A stretch of 64,000 nucleotides of DNA from Morchella semilibera (taxonomy: Eukaryota > Ascomycota > Pezizomycetes > Pezizales > Morchellaceae), in NCBI GenBank assembly GCA_009192285.1, contig CM018603.1:4771613-4835612 (forward strand), given 5' to 3'. Shown piece by piece: positions 1 to 11,119 of the stretch. The notes below the pieces were generated by a model that did no database searches, was not told where the DNA came from, and saw only the letters and a program-made list of their open reading frames with translations. Both the position numbers and the translations under genes were made by a program. The first letter of the stretch is position 1. Each line of letters begins with the position of its first letter.

Positions 1-359
1 CCACCAAATGATCCAGCAATTGCTCGGTGACTCATTTGGTTGTATATTGCTTTGGTTTCAGGTAGTTTGTTGACGATCCCTAATCTGATGCCCAGCTCAA
101 AAATTTAGTCGTATCTGTATTTGATTTAATTGAAAGCTGTTGGAGGCTGAGAAATTCTTTCCTTCTCATTTGGATACGATTTGCATGCCTATGATCCTCG
201 ATTGATTGTCTGGAATTTGTTTTTGGCATTGTAAAATAAAATATTATATTGATTCTCAAAAGGTATTATAGACTTCCCGAAAGAGATATGCAAGCCCTAT
301 TTATATCCTGATAATACTATATATTTCTCCCAAAAAGTAAACTAAGTAACAATGATCCC
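1..359. other. AT-rich edge, no gene seen
   Basis: AT-rich sequence at the window edge, just past the 3' end of family D copy 1. I see no convincing coding frame, TSD or terminal repeat here. Confidence 0.4.
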
Positions 360-1400
360 GAAACCTGACATTATAACAAACATTATCTAATCAGAACCAC
401 ATCCTCAATAGCTCCATCCTCCAAACTTTCAAAATCGTCATCAATAGAACAGTCATTAGATACACTTGTAGCCTTTCTGTTGACTGGTGTATGAGGTTGC
501 GAAACAAGAGATGAGCTAACAGGCAACTTTTTGAGGGGTAAGGGAACTTGAGGTACAAACTTGAATCATCTATTGTAAATCTTTTTTGAACCCAAGCACT
601 CCAAGATCTTCCAACCTTATTTGACTCTGGCTTTCCCAATATTTGCCCACCAGATCCTCCCCCAAACCTGATTGCATAAACCGAAATATAATTCAATGAG
701 ACGATACCACCAACCAAGAAAAGAATGTAATGATGCATTATCGATGACTACTCTGCCAATTAAACTTCCAGTGATTTGAATAATACTATCAATTTGATAT
801 AGCTTTGTACTCTCCCATCTCTTGTCTGGTGGTATATACCACCTAATCACAAAGTACTTTCGGGAGGCTGATTTAGAAGCAGCCTCCAAGTCATAGTAGG
901 ATGATCGTAAATCAAAAGACCTCCAGCCAGTAGAAAGAGAACTAAATAGTACCTTTAGGCTGTCCAACAACTTTCTCGACTGAGTATATAGTGGTACATG
1001 GGGGTGCAGGTGCTATGTCGTCAAATCGTGGATGTGTAGGATCACCAGCAAACCTAAATAGAAAACATTAGTTATAATATCATACATAGAAATTAATTCA
1101 CTTACTCGTTCTTATTTAGCAAGGTTAAAACTACTGGTTTCTCTTTACCCATATCGCAAAACCTACGTGAACATATAGCAACAGGGTTTTCGGTAGGTTC
1201 TAAAAGCGAATCGTTGATAAAACAAACAATACGACATGGTATATCTTCTTCATCAATCACTAAAGAGGGTAAACCTTCACTCCAGTAAAATGGAGTTGAA
1301 TCGTAGATTTTAAGATAACAATCTTGTCTGTCTTATTGAATGAATTCGACCATGCAATGAATTTCAGTAGAGGCATTATGGTATTAGGTATAGTAGGCAA
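360..1400 (-). pseudogene. Family D gene, copy 1 (unrecognised)
   Basis: Unrecognised gene in two degenerate copies in this window; the other is at 13870-15235 on the + strand. Reading on the minus strand from about 1395, the order is: a segment with HCMVEFI and YDSTPFYWSEGLPSL; then RRFCDMGKEKPVVLTLLNKNE; a short intron (GTAAGT near 1112 to an AG near 1055); a segment with FAGDPTHPRFDDIAPAPPCT; then YDLEAASKSASRKYFVIRWY and YQIDSIIQITGSLIGRVVID; and an acidic tail ending in EDGAIEDVVLIR and a stop. There are frameshifts and stops throughout. The IIQITGSLIGR stretch recalls a beta-barrel (OB-fold-like) strand pattern, but that is inference and I cannot name a family. The same intron position and the same conserved blocks in both copies argue for a real ancestral gene. 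Confidence 0.5.
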
Positions 1401-1550
1401 AGAGTCTTTAAGAATTAGGTGGTGAAGATAAAAAATGTGCGATCAAGACTTATTTTAAACTACAATCCTAACTATTATAATAACAATATCAATATTTACT
1501 TATGTGCCGAATCATCAATTATATCAATATAGAAAAAAGAAAGCTTTCGA

Positions 1551-1759
1551 ATATCCCCAATTGTTAATATTAATATAAGCAAAAATGAAAGTCCTGAATA
1601 CCAATACACATAAAGCATTGACCCCTAATTGCCATCAATATCAATATAAGCAAAAGCAAAGCCCCGATTACAAATATATATAGAGCATGGACCTCTAATT
1701 ACCACCAATATCAATATAAGCAAAAAGCAAATCCCCGAAATAGATATATAAAACATGGT
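1551..1759. repeat. Tandem ~70-bp repeat block (family E)
   Basis: Three diverged head-to-tail units of about 70 bp. Each carries a CTAATT...ATCAATATAAGCAAAA...AAGC core and ends in a CATGG-like motif. LTR A1 is inserted in the third unit and the array resumes at 2386 with the same CCCTAAT...CAATATAAGCAAAAAGC core. A related sequence lies in reverse orientation around 10980-11111 and 13637-13800, where another family A LTR is also inserted. Confidence 0.7.
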
Positions 1760-2385
1760 TGTCCCGGCGTCTGGCATCAGTACTGAGGGTTTGGTAGTCG
1801 AAGTGCTGTTGTGATCGTTCAGGTATTGTTAAGCGAGAAAGGGGTGTGCTTAAAAGGGGATGTCGTCATGGGATTCTAGGAAGTTTGATGGTGTATGGAT
1901 TTGTAATGTAAATAGCAGAGGTGGTGGGGAGAAATACGAGGTGTGGTTGCGATAGATTTTTATGGGTTTCTATGAGCAGACGTACGAGTTATAGTGGACT
2001 GGTGAAGGAGAGGTTTAAATAGCAGGGATCAGTGTTTTCCTTAGTTCTTTCTTTCTTTCCCCTCTGTCTCATCTTCCTATTATCTCGATACATGGGAATC
2101 CACTCCTATTCTAAGCTATAGCCTCTTGTACCCAAAATTCTGTCTCCTAAAGAGGACACCCATAGCACCTCTCATCGTTCTCGTTGAGGTCCATCCGGTC
2201 CTCACACTCTCTGCCTTGTGCTCTTGTGCCTTTGCCCTTGCCTTTGCCTTCACCGGTGCCTGTGCTTGTGCCTGCCCGGTGTTGCCCCTGTCTTTGTCGG
2301 TCTCCTCGTCACGTAGACTGTGCTCCTCGAGTCCTTCTGCGTCATCATTGTCATCCTCTACTTTGCGTCGGGTTACTCCGTCACA
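1760..2385 (+). mobile_element. Solo LTR, family A (A1)
   Basis: 626-bp unit starting TGTCCCGGCGTCTGG and ending GGTTACTCCGTCACA. It contains a TATA-like TTTAAATAG near 2015 followed by a CT-rich leader and a GCC-rich tract, as in the other family A copies. It interrupts the family E array. Left flank ATGGT and right AAGGT (the second overlapping the terminal A) give only an imperfect 5-bp duplication. There is no internal region. Confidence 0.85.
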
Positions 2386-2640
2386 AGGTCCCCTAATCAC
2401 ACCAATATCAATATAAGCAAAAAGCAAAGCTTTAGTACAGGCCAAAAAGCAATATACCCAACTCAATACTAATACCTGGCCAATCAAAACCTTAAAATAC
2501 ACATTGCATATCAGTATATTTATATACTTATAAGATAGCCTCCGAAGCCACTTCACTGACCTATCCCCTGGAAACTCATAGAAACGCAAAATGCAATACT
2601 CTATTAGAAATACATGCATACTGTTGACTCATAGAATCAC
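2386..2640. repeat. Family E repeat, continuation
   Basis: Continuation of the family E array after A1. About 160 bp of it (2400-2570) reappears in reverse complement at 10980-11111 and 13637-13800, so the repeat unit is larger than the 70-bp monomer. No coding potential is recognised. Confidence 0.6.
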
Positions 2641-2819
2641 TGTATAGAAACCCATAGAATACCAAGAACAACTGGGACAAATCCTTCTTCCTGTAACATT
2701 GCTAATTATGTTCTACACTGTAATAGAGCTATCCAGATTTGTATCTATATGGGATGAAGAGTTGAGTAATGCAAACTTCTTAGATCTGTAACAGTGAATC
2801 AACTGTATCGAAAACAATT

Positions 2820-3476
2820 AAGTGAAAGGGTTGGTCACTGAAGCAGATGCAAGAGGTTGTACGGGAACAAAGTGGACCTCTAACAGAGGAATGGATTATT
2901 CGTCCCTCAGAGTGGAAAACTAAGAAAATGATGTTTCTAATGAATTGGCTTCAAACAAAAGGACTACGAATTACAAAAGGGGTTGAGCACTGATAGGGGT
3001 TACATCACAAATCTATCCTCCAGGCAAAAGATCACAACGACAGTCTATTCTTCCATGCTCTACAATCGACAGATACATGATATGGGAAATAATTCCAAGT
3101 CATTCAATACTGAAAGGTTTAATCAATTTGTGAAAGCTAAAGTGAGTATAATATTCTAAACAATTATATTTTAAGCTAATTATAAATAGAGATTCTACTT
3201 TTGACATCGCCATTCCCTGAACCAAGATTTCTTTTGATAATGGACAATTGTATAACACAAAGATTTCAGATCTTAACGATATTTGTTCAGATTCAGGTGT
3301 AATTTTAGCTTTTTTACCACTTTATTCTCCCAAACTACAACCCTATTGAAGAGTCTTTTCATGATTTACAAGCTTGTATAAAAAGTAATCGGGATTTGTT
3401 ATCATCATATATTGATGATTCTCAGAGTTATTTGGAATTCGAGGAGTGCAAGAACTGGCTGATAAGTGTTACGGAG
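2820..3476 (+). pseudogene. DDE (IS630/Tc1-type, DDE_3-like) transposase relic
   Basis: C-terminal half of a DDE transposase of the IS630/Tc1 superfamily. Visible pieces: an RFNQFVKAK segment, a short intron (GTGAGT near 3142 to AG near 3190), then FLLIMDN carrying the second catalytic Asp, and LPLYSPNYNPIEESFHDLQ carrying the catalytic Glu. The frame then runs into EFEECKNWLIS, where an LTR of family F type (3477-4065, TSD ATAAG) is inserted; the last codons resume at 4066. Frames shift and the N-terminal half is not readable, so it is dead. Confidence 0.6.
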
Positions 3477-4065
3477 CAACACGGAGACGATAAACAAGAG
3501 AGCCCAGGCACACAACGAGGCGAGGCGAGGGTGAAGACAAGGCACAAGGGCGAGGCGATCTATCCAAGAAGTAGGGTCGTAGGGCAGAGAGTCCAGATGG
3601 CCTCTCGGACAAGGTTATGGAGACGAAGGTACCAGTAGATGATACGCACTACTGTCATGAGCTATGGTTGAGACGAAACGAGGCGGGGCGAGACGAGGAC
3701 GAGAGCGATGACGAAGACAAGGACGAAGACGAAGTAAACTACTATGAGGGACCCACAAGGGTCTTGGCCGCGACTATAACTATGACGCAATATATTCAGA
3801 AACAAAGACACAAGGTAGAACGAAACTAAACCGTAGGGTTGATAACAGGAAGAACACGTAAGGAAAGAAAGAGAAAGAAAAGAACAAAGGAAAGGCTCAT
3901 AGGCAATATATATATACCCCTCCTAATCCCTGTACAATTATGACTAATCATATTATGTAACGGAAACCCATAGAAACTCCAAGAACTCAAAAGAAATAAC
4001 ACCACAACCAAAAACCCATTCTCCAATATCCTTCTCCTCCGCGAAGTCCATAGTACACCGTGATA
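3477..4065 (-). mobile_element. Solo LTR, family F relative (F3)
   Basis: 589-bp unit reading TGTTACGG...CCGTGATA on the + strand, flanked by ATAAG at 3472-3476 and ATAAG at 4066-4070, a perfect TSD. On the minus strand it starts TATCACGG and has a TATATATATA box near 3910 followed by a CT-rich leader, as in F1 and F2. Its + strand start matches the family B end, so F and B may be related. Confidence 0.8.
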
Positions 4066-4101
4066 ATAAGGTTCATAGGCTCTTTGCAAAACTCATATAT
4101 G

Positions 4102-4470
4102 GTGCGGCGCGTCTTAAAGGTGACATGTCGGTATTTCAGCTGGAACAATCTTGGCTACTCCGAATGCTTTTGAACCAATTGGAGCATTGTAATCCAGCCA
4201 CTTTATGGCTATCTTAGCCACAACTCTGTGTGGAGGGGTATAAATGGTTATAATACTGTTCCACTTCACCAGGTCTTGGCGCTTTTTACATACAAAAACA
4301 GGTAAATGGCATCGCTAATAACTTTTTAATAAGACAAGATATCAAAAATCTATGAAGCCAAAATCTTTATCATACCTATACCTACAATTTGGGTTCATAG
4401 ATTTTTGATATCCTGTCTGGTTAAAAAGTTATTCGTAGTGCAATTTATGTCACTTTAAGGCGCGCCGCAC
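4102..4470. mobile_element. MITE with outer TIRs and inner hairpin
   Basis: 369-bp element with terminal inverted repeats of about 25 bp (GTGCGGCGCG(T/C)CTTAAAG...). It is flanked by the 7-bp direct repeat ATATATG at 4095-4101 and 4471-4477. Inside, 4306-4350 and 4395-4441 form a second inverted repeat of about 47 bp (TCATAGATTTTTGATATC arm). No coding capacity. The TSD length would suit a Mutator- or hAT-like source, but that is a guess. Confidence 0.8.
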
Positions 4471-4649
4471 ATATATGTATAAAGTAAATTGATGAATTAA
4501 TATATATATATATAACATAATTTAACCGATAGTAAACTAATAAAGATAATGAATACTTTTTAATACCTATTCTTTAAAAACTTCAATGATTTAGACTACA
4601 TGTCATGGAACATACTTAGCAGCGTTGCAGAAGAAGAAACATTGGTTAG

Positions 4650-5972
4650 TATTAGGGTGTCGCACCAGACCACTAGAGTGTACTTTGAAGAGCTCAGGTC
4701 GGAAACAAACTGCAAAGGTAGAGAGAACGGGGTCACTTCAGTCTAAACGTAACTAGAATCTCGTTGTCCGATGCTAGTCCGACGAGTATAGAAAGTTGTT
4801 TGGATCGGAGTGATGCTAACACGAGATTGGTTCAGGTAGATATTTTCAAGAATCACTAAGAGTGTATAGAATAGAGGTAATAGATTTATATCGTTAAGAC
4901 TCTTTCTTCATCGATAATGATTTAACAAAGTCGGAGAATGACACTGTATTTATATCCCGCGCAAATGTCACGCGGACTAAAAACTATCATTACAACAAAT
5001 ATGTGGGAGACCCAGAAGACCCTGATAACGCCAAAAAAACCAAACACCAACGCCAACGTTCCCAACGCCTTTTAAATCCCTCATGTTACATCATGCTACT
5101 GCATGTACCCAGTTTTTCGTCAGCGGGGAAGTGCCGGGTTCAGCCTACCTGATAACTCGTTAGTACCGGGCCTCGACTTCAACTCGCCAACTCTTTTCCT
5201 GCCTTGTTATCTATCACTAATGAGGCAACTTGGACTAACAGATGTATGAGATGATGTCGGGTAGTCTTACCTTTCACCAGCATCAGCTTTCTCGAAACCT
5301 TCGCCGTTTGATCAGTTCTGATCCGATTGATCCCAAACTTGAACTGCTGCCCCCCTATATACCCATCGGTGTCCTGAGCAGCTGTGCCGGCGCTTTGATA
5401 CTCTGGGGGTTATTTTCAGGGTCGAAAACGTGTTTTTTAACTAGTGATTCCGCAACTCCGCAATCTGGCCCATACTGGCACCACTGTATATCTCTGGGTT
5501 TCATGGATACGTTAGGATCGGAAGATTGGAAGGATTGGCAGGGTTGGGATTATTGTAAGCTAGGAGGCGGGGTTGAGTAAGAATAGGTTCTATAGGTTTC
5601 TGTTACGCGAGAATGTGAGTCATGGGTGGGGTTACGCGAGGATATGAGTCAGGCTTGGCTCTGGAATAACGGGTATATAAGGGAGGCAACAGCGCCTACT
5701 CCTGTACTTTCTTTCTTTTCCTTTTCTCTTCACGCAACGTCTTCTGTAACTAGTACTCAATATACTTTATAGTCTCTATACCCTTAGGGACTATCGCTGT
5801 TCGTTATATACTTTCTCTCTTATACTTCCCCTACTTGGGTCGTATCGCTGCAATCCTCTCGTGCCCTGTGGAACGAAGCTACACCATCTCCTCCTTGAGA
5901 CTGGGGCGCCAATTGGGAGTTTAGTAGCATAGGAAGGCTTTGCTGGTCTTCCTGTCTCCAAATTCCATAACA
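4650..5972 (-). mobile_element. Solo LTR, family B (B1), containing LTR H
   Basis: Reads TATTAGGGTGTCGCACC...CCATAACA on the + strand. The TATA-like GGTATATA lies on the minus strand, so transcription is presumably leftward. Flanks are GTTAG (4645-4649) and GTCAG (5973-5977), a 5-bp TSD with one transition. It is longer than the other B copies because a 402-bp LTR (5499-5900) is inserted near its right end. Confidence 0.8.
5499..5900 (+). mobile_element. Solo LTR, family H
   Basis: 402-bp insertion inside LTR B1, flanked by CTGGG at 5494-5498 and 5901-5905. It begins TTTCATGG and ends CTTGAGA, an imperfect inverted terminus. It has GGGTATATAAGGGAGGC near 5670 followed by a CT-rich leader, so it looks like a promoter-bearing LTR of the F type. 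Single copy in this window. Confidence 0.75.
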
Positions 5973-6289
5973 GTCAGGGGTTTATGTCATTCTATCGGTT
6001 TTAGTTCTAATGTTTTTATGAATCAACATTATACTTGCGTCCTAAGGGATTCTATTGAATAAGTCAGCGAAGAAATTCTGGTACTATATATACGGAGCTC
6101 TCTCCCTTGCTTGTAGGATTTCTTCTCTTTGTCTTTCTTCTTCATGCAACCTTCTTGTCCTTTTCCACCTCCGCTACACTCCAACGATAGCTGGCCAAGG
6201 GCTGGAAGTTCTCTATGGTGAAAATATTTCTTTTGATATAGAAGTCCTCAGCCTAGGAATCCCTCCTCTTGAAGTGGGTAAGAAGTTCT

Positions 6290-7190
6290 CATGGGTGCGT
6301 CCTTCTTTCTCCCCTCCTCCTTGAGGGCATGTCGCAGTGGAGGATGGGCTACTAGTACCCCCCCCTTGTGGCACACTCCCAACAGACTAGAGGTCAGTGC
6401 AAGCCCATCGTCAATGTGTGTCGGTTCCACCTGGGCGCCTTTGAGCCCACCGCTACCGCCGAAGCCCGCAGACCTCACCCCCTCTCCACTGGCTCTCATC
6501 ACCCTTATTCCATTGAGTGACCGGGAAGATATAAATTATTATTTATTAGATAGCTGAGCCTCCACAAGACTGTGAAAATCAGTAAACTAGTCGCAGACAG
6601 TGAGCCCTACAAACCTACGCAAATCATTAAATTGGGTGCATCCACCAGTATGGGACGTATCTGGTCCACCAGAGATCCAATACTACTTTCAACGCCAGAT
6701 GGCCTGACTACCAAACTTTACCGGTGCTCCACCCATCACTCAACTTTTCCACCTGATTGGATTACGGCCCTATGAACCTTGCCTTTGTGCAGTAGGTCCT
6801 GAGATTCCGGGCATATAAAGAAAGCTGAGATTGCGGCTACACATTATAGCGCTTACTACAAGATCGCAGCCAGCCAATGTCTGCGTCGGAGAAGTTAGTG
6901 GCTGCCTTGTGGTTTCCTTTTCATACCTTTTTGGGAGTTTTTCTTTGGTGTCACTTAGTTATTTACCCCACCCAAATCATGTCGTGTCCATAAAGGCGTG
7001 TGAATTGAAAACTTGCCCAGCAGTGGGCAGAGGAGTGCGATACCCCTTAGTGCATCTATGCAATATAATGTTCATTTATTCATTCTTCTCCTTTAGTCAA
7101 TATATACTTTAGGACTTTCAGCCATCATCAAGATGTCCTTGCTGTCCCCTGGGTGTTGTCAAAGCCACCCACAGTCTCTACCCCATTTAC
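6290..7190. other. Unidentified insertion in LTR F4
   Basis: About 0.9 kb separates the two halves of the F4 LTR. It has a GGCATATAAAG box near 6810 and CT-rich runs, so it may be another LTR-like unit. I could not match termini or a TSD. Short frames exist but none resembles a known protein. Confidence 0.3.
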
Positions 7191-7308
7191 AGACCTAGTG
7201 TTGTTCCTTATCTCACACTTAACCTTTCCTCTCCCTCCTTGTATCACCTCTCACCTCGATTGTGTACTTTGGCTTGTTTCGTTCTTGCTTTCACTTTGCT
7301 CTATGATA

Positions 7309-8904
7309 TAAATATTCTCTTCTCTGATCCATATATAGTAAGAACATATCAATGCAATCCTTGCGTGTAAAGTTTTTAAACCCAAATAAAATCTTATATG
7401 GTTTTCACCGATACCTCTTTGATTTCATTGACCTGCACCACCTCTGATTTGCCCATCCTTTCCTGTAATCAATCAAAGAATTCATTGATTAACTCTCTCG
7501 GAACAGCACAGTGGAGATGAATTCCTGGAAAGATCTTGTTGCCTACTTGTTGACTATTTGCATTCTACGCTATTATATAGAGGAATGGGATATGGAAAAA
7601 ACACCTGTTGAGGTAGGGGTAGTTGAGTCAGAAAATTAGTAACTACAACAGGTGCTGTAGGTTGAACTTATATTTGTTATGTGCGATAATAAAAGCCGGT
7701 GTTTTTTGTAACCACCCGCAGTCCCCACTGGTATAAGGGAAATGTTTTTAGGATGTGAGATTATTATAGCTCGATTGGCGGCAATTGCTTGAACCCATTT
7801 CCGCATATCCCGAGCATGGATTTTGAAATGATTACTATCATTGCCCATAAAACAACAGTATTATATTCATAGTTGGGGCATTTTTTGTCCTCACACCAGA
7901 ATTCATGCATTAAGCCATCCAACTATTTACTTCAATGTTTAGATAAATCTTGCAGTCTTTTGTAAATATATTCCCTCCTGATCTTGAGCTACTGCCTCTT
8001 CCAAAAGTACAGTTGTAGCTGTCTATATTCATGGTTAGTAACTTTCATGTATAATAATAAATAAATATATAATACTTTGGGATTTACATGGCTCCCTAAT
8101 TCACTACCTCTAGTGTCACTTAACATAATGATTTTCCTTATTTAAATTGTAGATGAGATGATAAAATCAGCTATTTCATTTTCGTTCTCTCCCTTATCAA
8201 AGATGGATTTGTCTATCTCTCTTTGGATACCTATTGTGACTCCCACCTCTACTCTAGTTCTGGTTCTTTGGTTCTTCAATATAATTTTCTATCTCCCTCT
8301 ATTTATACTGATCACCATTTTCAACTAGATATATATTAAGCCTAGATTTGAAAAGTTGATTATTTAGTCTATTTCCAATGACTAAAACAGTAATCAATAC
8401 TTCCTGTAAAGAATGATTAGGGCCTCCATACTCTTTTGTCATCCTCATCGCATTCTTGACAAAAGCTAGATATCAAAAATTTGCTCACATTCCAGTATTC
8501 CGATTGATAACTTTTCCACCTCCATATTTAACAATGCGGTGAACTGGAAAGGAGAGAGTATTCGGTTTCGATCACGTATTTAATTGCGCATTAAGATATG
8601 AGGGTGGAATCAACTTGAAGTCTAAAGGATTAATTTGAAATTTGTCGATTACAATATGTTCACTAATAGATTTTGGAGGCTGTGATGCAGCTGGTAGTAT
8701 CGATTTGCGAGTATTTATTACAGTAAATATGGGGTTCGAGATAGGTTTGCTAAGTATATTGGGGTTTGCTTCTGGTTTGCTTCCTTTATGACAATTATTT
8801 GCAGTCGATACTGCACTCGAGGTTTGTAATGACTGTTCTGATTTCATTGCGCGATTAGTTCTTGTACTGGTACTTGATGGTAGCTTTCTCTTTCTGTTCC
8901 ATCG
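7309..8904. other. AT-rich stretch with two unrecognised antisense frames
   Basis: No recognised gene. On the minus strand, 7636-7848 contains FKIHARDMRKWVQAIAANRA and 8572-8847 contains SILPAASQPPKSISEHIVID; both look like non-random protein fragments. The rest is AT-rich and no transposon end could be assigned. The two may belong to one decayed minus-strand gene, but I cannot link them. Confidence 0.3.
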
Positions 8905-8995
8905 GCTGTCTCCTAAGATTTGTTGAGGCTCAGGAGACTCGGGGGACTGTTAGTAAACTCAGGAGACTCCAGTCACAATTGGTAAAACTTGCTAA
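8905..8995 (-). mobile_element. MITE I, truncated copy
   Basis: In reverse complement it carries TTGTGACTGGAGTCTCC and CCGAGTCTCCTGAG, matching the left half of the MITE I copies at 28850-28982 and 46456-46590. The right half appears missing or diverged. Confidence 0.5.
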
Positions 8996-9308
8996 TGAGT
9001 CACTGATGATATTTCTGTTGATAGATTGAATTTGAAGCCAGTATTTCTAGATTGTAGATCACAAGTGAAGTTATGCCACCCTATTGACTCAACTATAAAC
9101 TCGAGAAAGGATTTTTTTTAAAAAACCTTACAATTTTCCCTTGCTGCAAAAATGTACTCTCTTAGTTGTGCTATACCCAATTGAGAGCTTCTCCCTTGCT
9201 ATTACTATATTATACAACTAACAACAAAATTTACCTTAATTGTAGTCTAATACACTGTTAATAAATAGTACAGTCACTCTGCAAAAGTGTTCGTGATTTG
9301 CCCTTAAG

Positions 9309-10745
9309 TGAGACATGTTTCAAGTGATTAATCATAGCCAACAAAAACCCCACACTGCTTGAAGATGTGAGTCATCCTCATCCTCAATCATGACTCGCCA
9401 ACAACAGGTGCAGGCTGATAAAGCTGTTGAGGTAGTGCTTTTGAGAAAGAGTCTAGTTCATTTGAAGCTAAAAAATGTGCCTAAAGCAAAAACAGCAAGA
9501 AGACAGATGTCCTCTGCTGCTTTTTTCTTTTGTTTTGGCTGTATTCAGTTTTTAACTAATTTATTAGACCCTGATCAACTATCAAGAGCTTTATTGATCG
9601 CACTATTCAGCATGATGGAAATGCAGACAACCGTCCCCGTTCTGGGCGACCCTCCTTGCTTAGCCGCCGGCAGAAAAAAGCACTAGTTAAAGCAGGTGAA
9701 AAAATGCACGATGACAAAGAGCAAATTTAGGGACAAATATGCACCCGATATATCTCTTGCTACAGTTGATCGAATCCTACGAGAAGCCAATATCAAAAAT
9801 TAGCTGGCTAAATACCGTCCTCTTTTGAAACCTGAGCTTGTCAAAAAAGGACTTAATTGGGCGATGGAAAGAAAAGACTAGGGTATCGGAGAATTTATGA
9901 GTGTTATTTGGAACGATGAATGTTCAGTTCAGAGGTCAAAGAATCCCCGTCCAATTTAAATGTCCAGAGAACCCGATGAAAAATGGCTTGCAGACTGTAT
10001 TCATCCTAAACTAAAGGATCGTGGTATCTCTCTTATGGTTTGGGGTTGTTTTCATGGAAGACAAAAGGACTTTTAGTACCAATAACTGAGAGTATTACTG
10101 CTATTCGTTACCTGAGGATTCTTAAAAAAATACCTCCCTACTGTCTACAGAACCGCTATCGAGCTCTATCTCTATGTTACATTTCAATATGATAACGCTC
10201 CGGTACATACAGCAAAAATCATTACAGCATGGTTTGATCATATAAAGGTTGAGGTTGAATTGCATCCTCCCTACTCACCTGATCTCAATCCTGTCGAGCA
10301 TGTTTGGGTAGAGGTCAACAAAAGACTGCATCAACAATACCCTAAAGTTGCTGAGACTAAAGGGGGTCTACCTGCTGTCAAGAAAGAGCTGCCTAGGGTT
10401 TTGCCTTTAGTTTGAGATACTATACCTCCGGAGATTTTTGAAAAGCTTGCACATTCAATGTCCCGAAGAGTACAGACTGTTATTGATACAAAAGATTGGT
10501 ACACAAAGTATTGATGTAGGATGGCACTGGGATACAGATATAGGGTGGGGTTGGAAAATCAGATATAAATATCGAGAATAACATTTAGTTTGTTGTTATG
10601 AACATCACAACTCGAGAAAACCTCAACTCAAGAAACCTTAACCCATGAAAACTTTAACCTGTGAAAACTCAACCCGTGAAAACCTCAACCCGTGAAATCC
10701 CAACCCGGCCTCAAGAGGGTCACTCATGTGAGACATGTTTCACCC
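9309..10745 (+). pseudogene. Tc1-like transposase relic 1
   Basis: Degenerate Tc1/mariner transposase read across several frames. Pieces in order: a GRPSLLSRRQKKAL linker near 9640; WNDECSVQRSK near 9910 (first catalytic Asp); GISLMVWGCFHG near 10025; FQYDNAPVHTA near 10185 (second Asp); and PYSPDLNPVEHVWVEV near 10270 (catalytic Glu). Many stops and frameshifts. A near-palindromic GTGAGACATGTTTCA occurs at 9308-9322 and again near 10728-10742, so it may be the decayed terminal repeat; TSDs could not be confirmed. Confidence 0.65.
10608..10705. repeat. 16-17-bp tandem repeat
   Basis: About six head-to-tail degenerate copies of CAACCCGTGAAAACCT, between the Tc1 coding relic and its presumed right end. 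Unit spacing is regular and the copies differ by single bases. Confidence 0.7.
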
Positions 10746-11119
10746 AGGGACAGATCATGAACACTTTTGCAGGGTGTCTGTATGTTGCGACAAAACTCCT
10801 CTCATTTCAACGTACTCTCAATTAATTACTTTGAAACATGATACTTGCACCCAATCTATAGTTCTGTTCGCTATCGATAATCTATGGAACTCTTCTACTC
10901 CCAATATATTACTCCTAGCTATTTACCATGTATCCTAATAATAGTTATGTACCGTATGGATAGTCTGTTGCAACCACCAACTTATGCTTATCTACCACTG
11001 AGATATTACTTATCTTGTAAATATATAGATATACCGATATGCAATGTGTATTTTAAAGGTTTTCATTGGCCAAATATTGATATTGCACAAGGTAAATTGC
11101 TTTTTTGCCTATGTCCCAG

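Larger units (their letters stand above)
4601..7308 (+). mobile_element. Broken family F LTR (F4) with nested insertions
   Basis: Pieces of an F-type LTR can be followed through later insertions. 4601-4649 resembles the F left end (the GCAGAAGAAGAA region). 5973-6285 has the TACTATATATACGG box and the CT-rich leader TTTCTTCTTCATGCAACC. 7200-7308 ends CTCTATGATA like F1 and F2. LTR B1 splits the left part and an unidentified 0.9-kb insertion splits the right. No TSD could be matched, so the left edge is approximate. Confidence 0.5.

Noticed and set aside
2126-2416. Cys/Ala/Leu-rich forward frames inside family A LTRs (also at 15931, 35387, 56006)
   Set aside because: They are the sense-strand reading of the repetitive GCC-rich tract; the frame is not the same in all copies and has no domain.
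5242-5580. Forward frame in LTR B1 crossing into LTR H
   Set aside because: It spans an insertion junction and matches LTR sequence in other copies, so it is not a gene.
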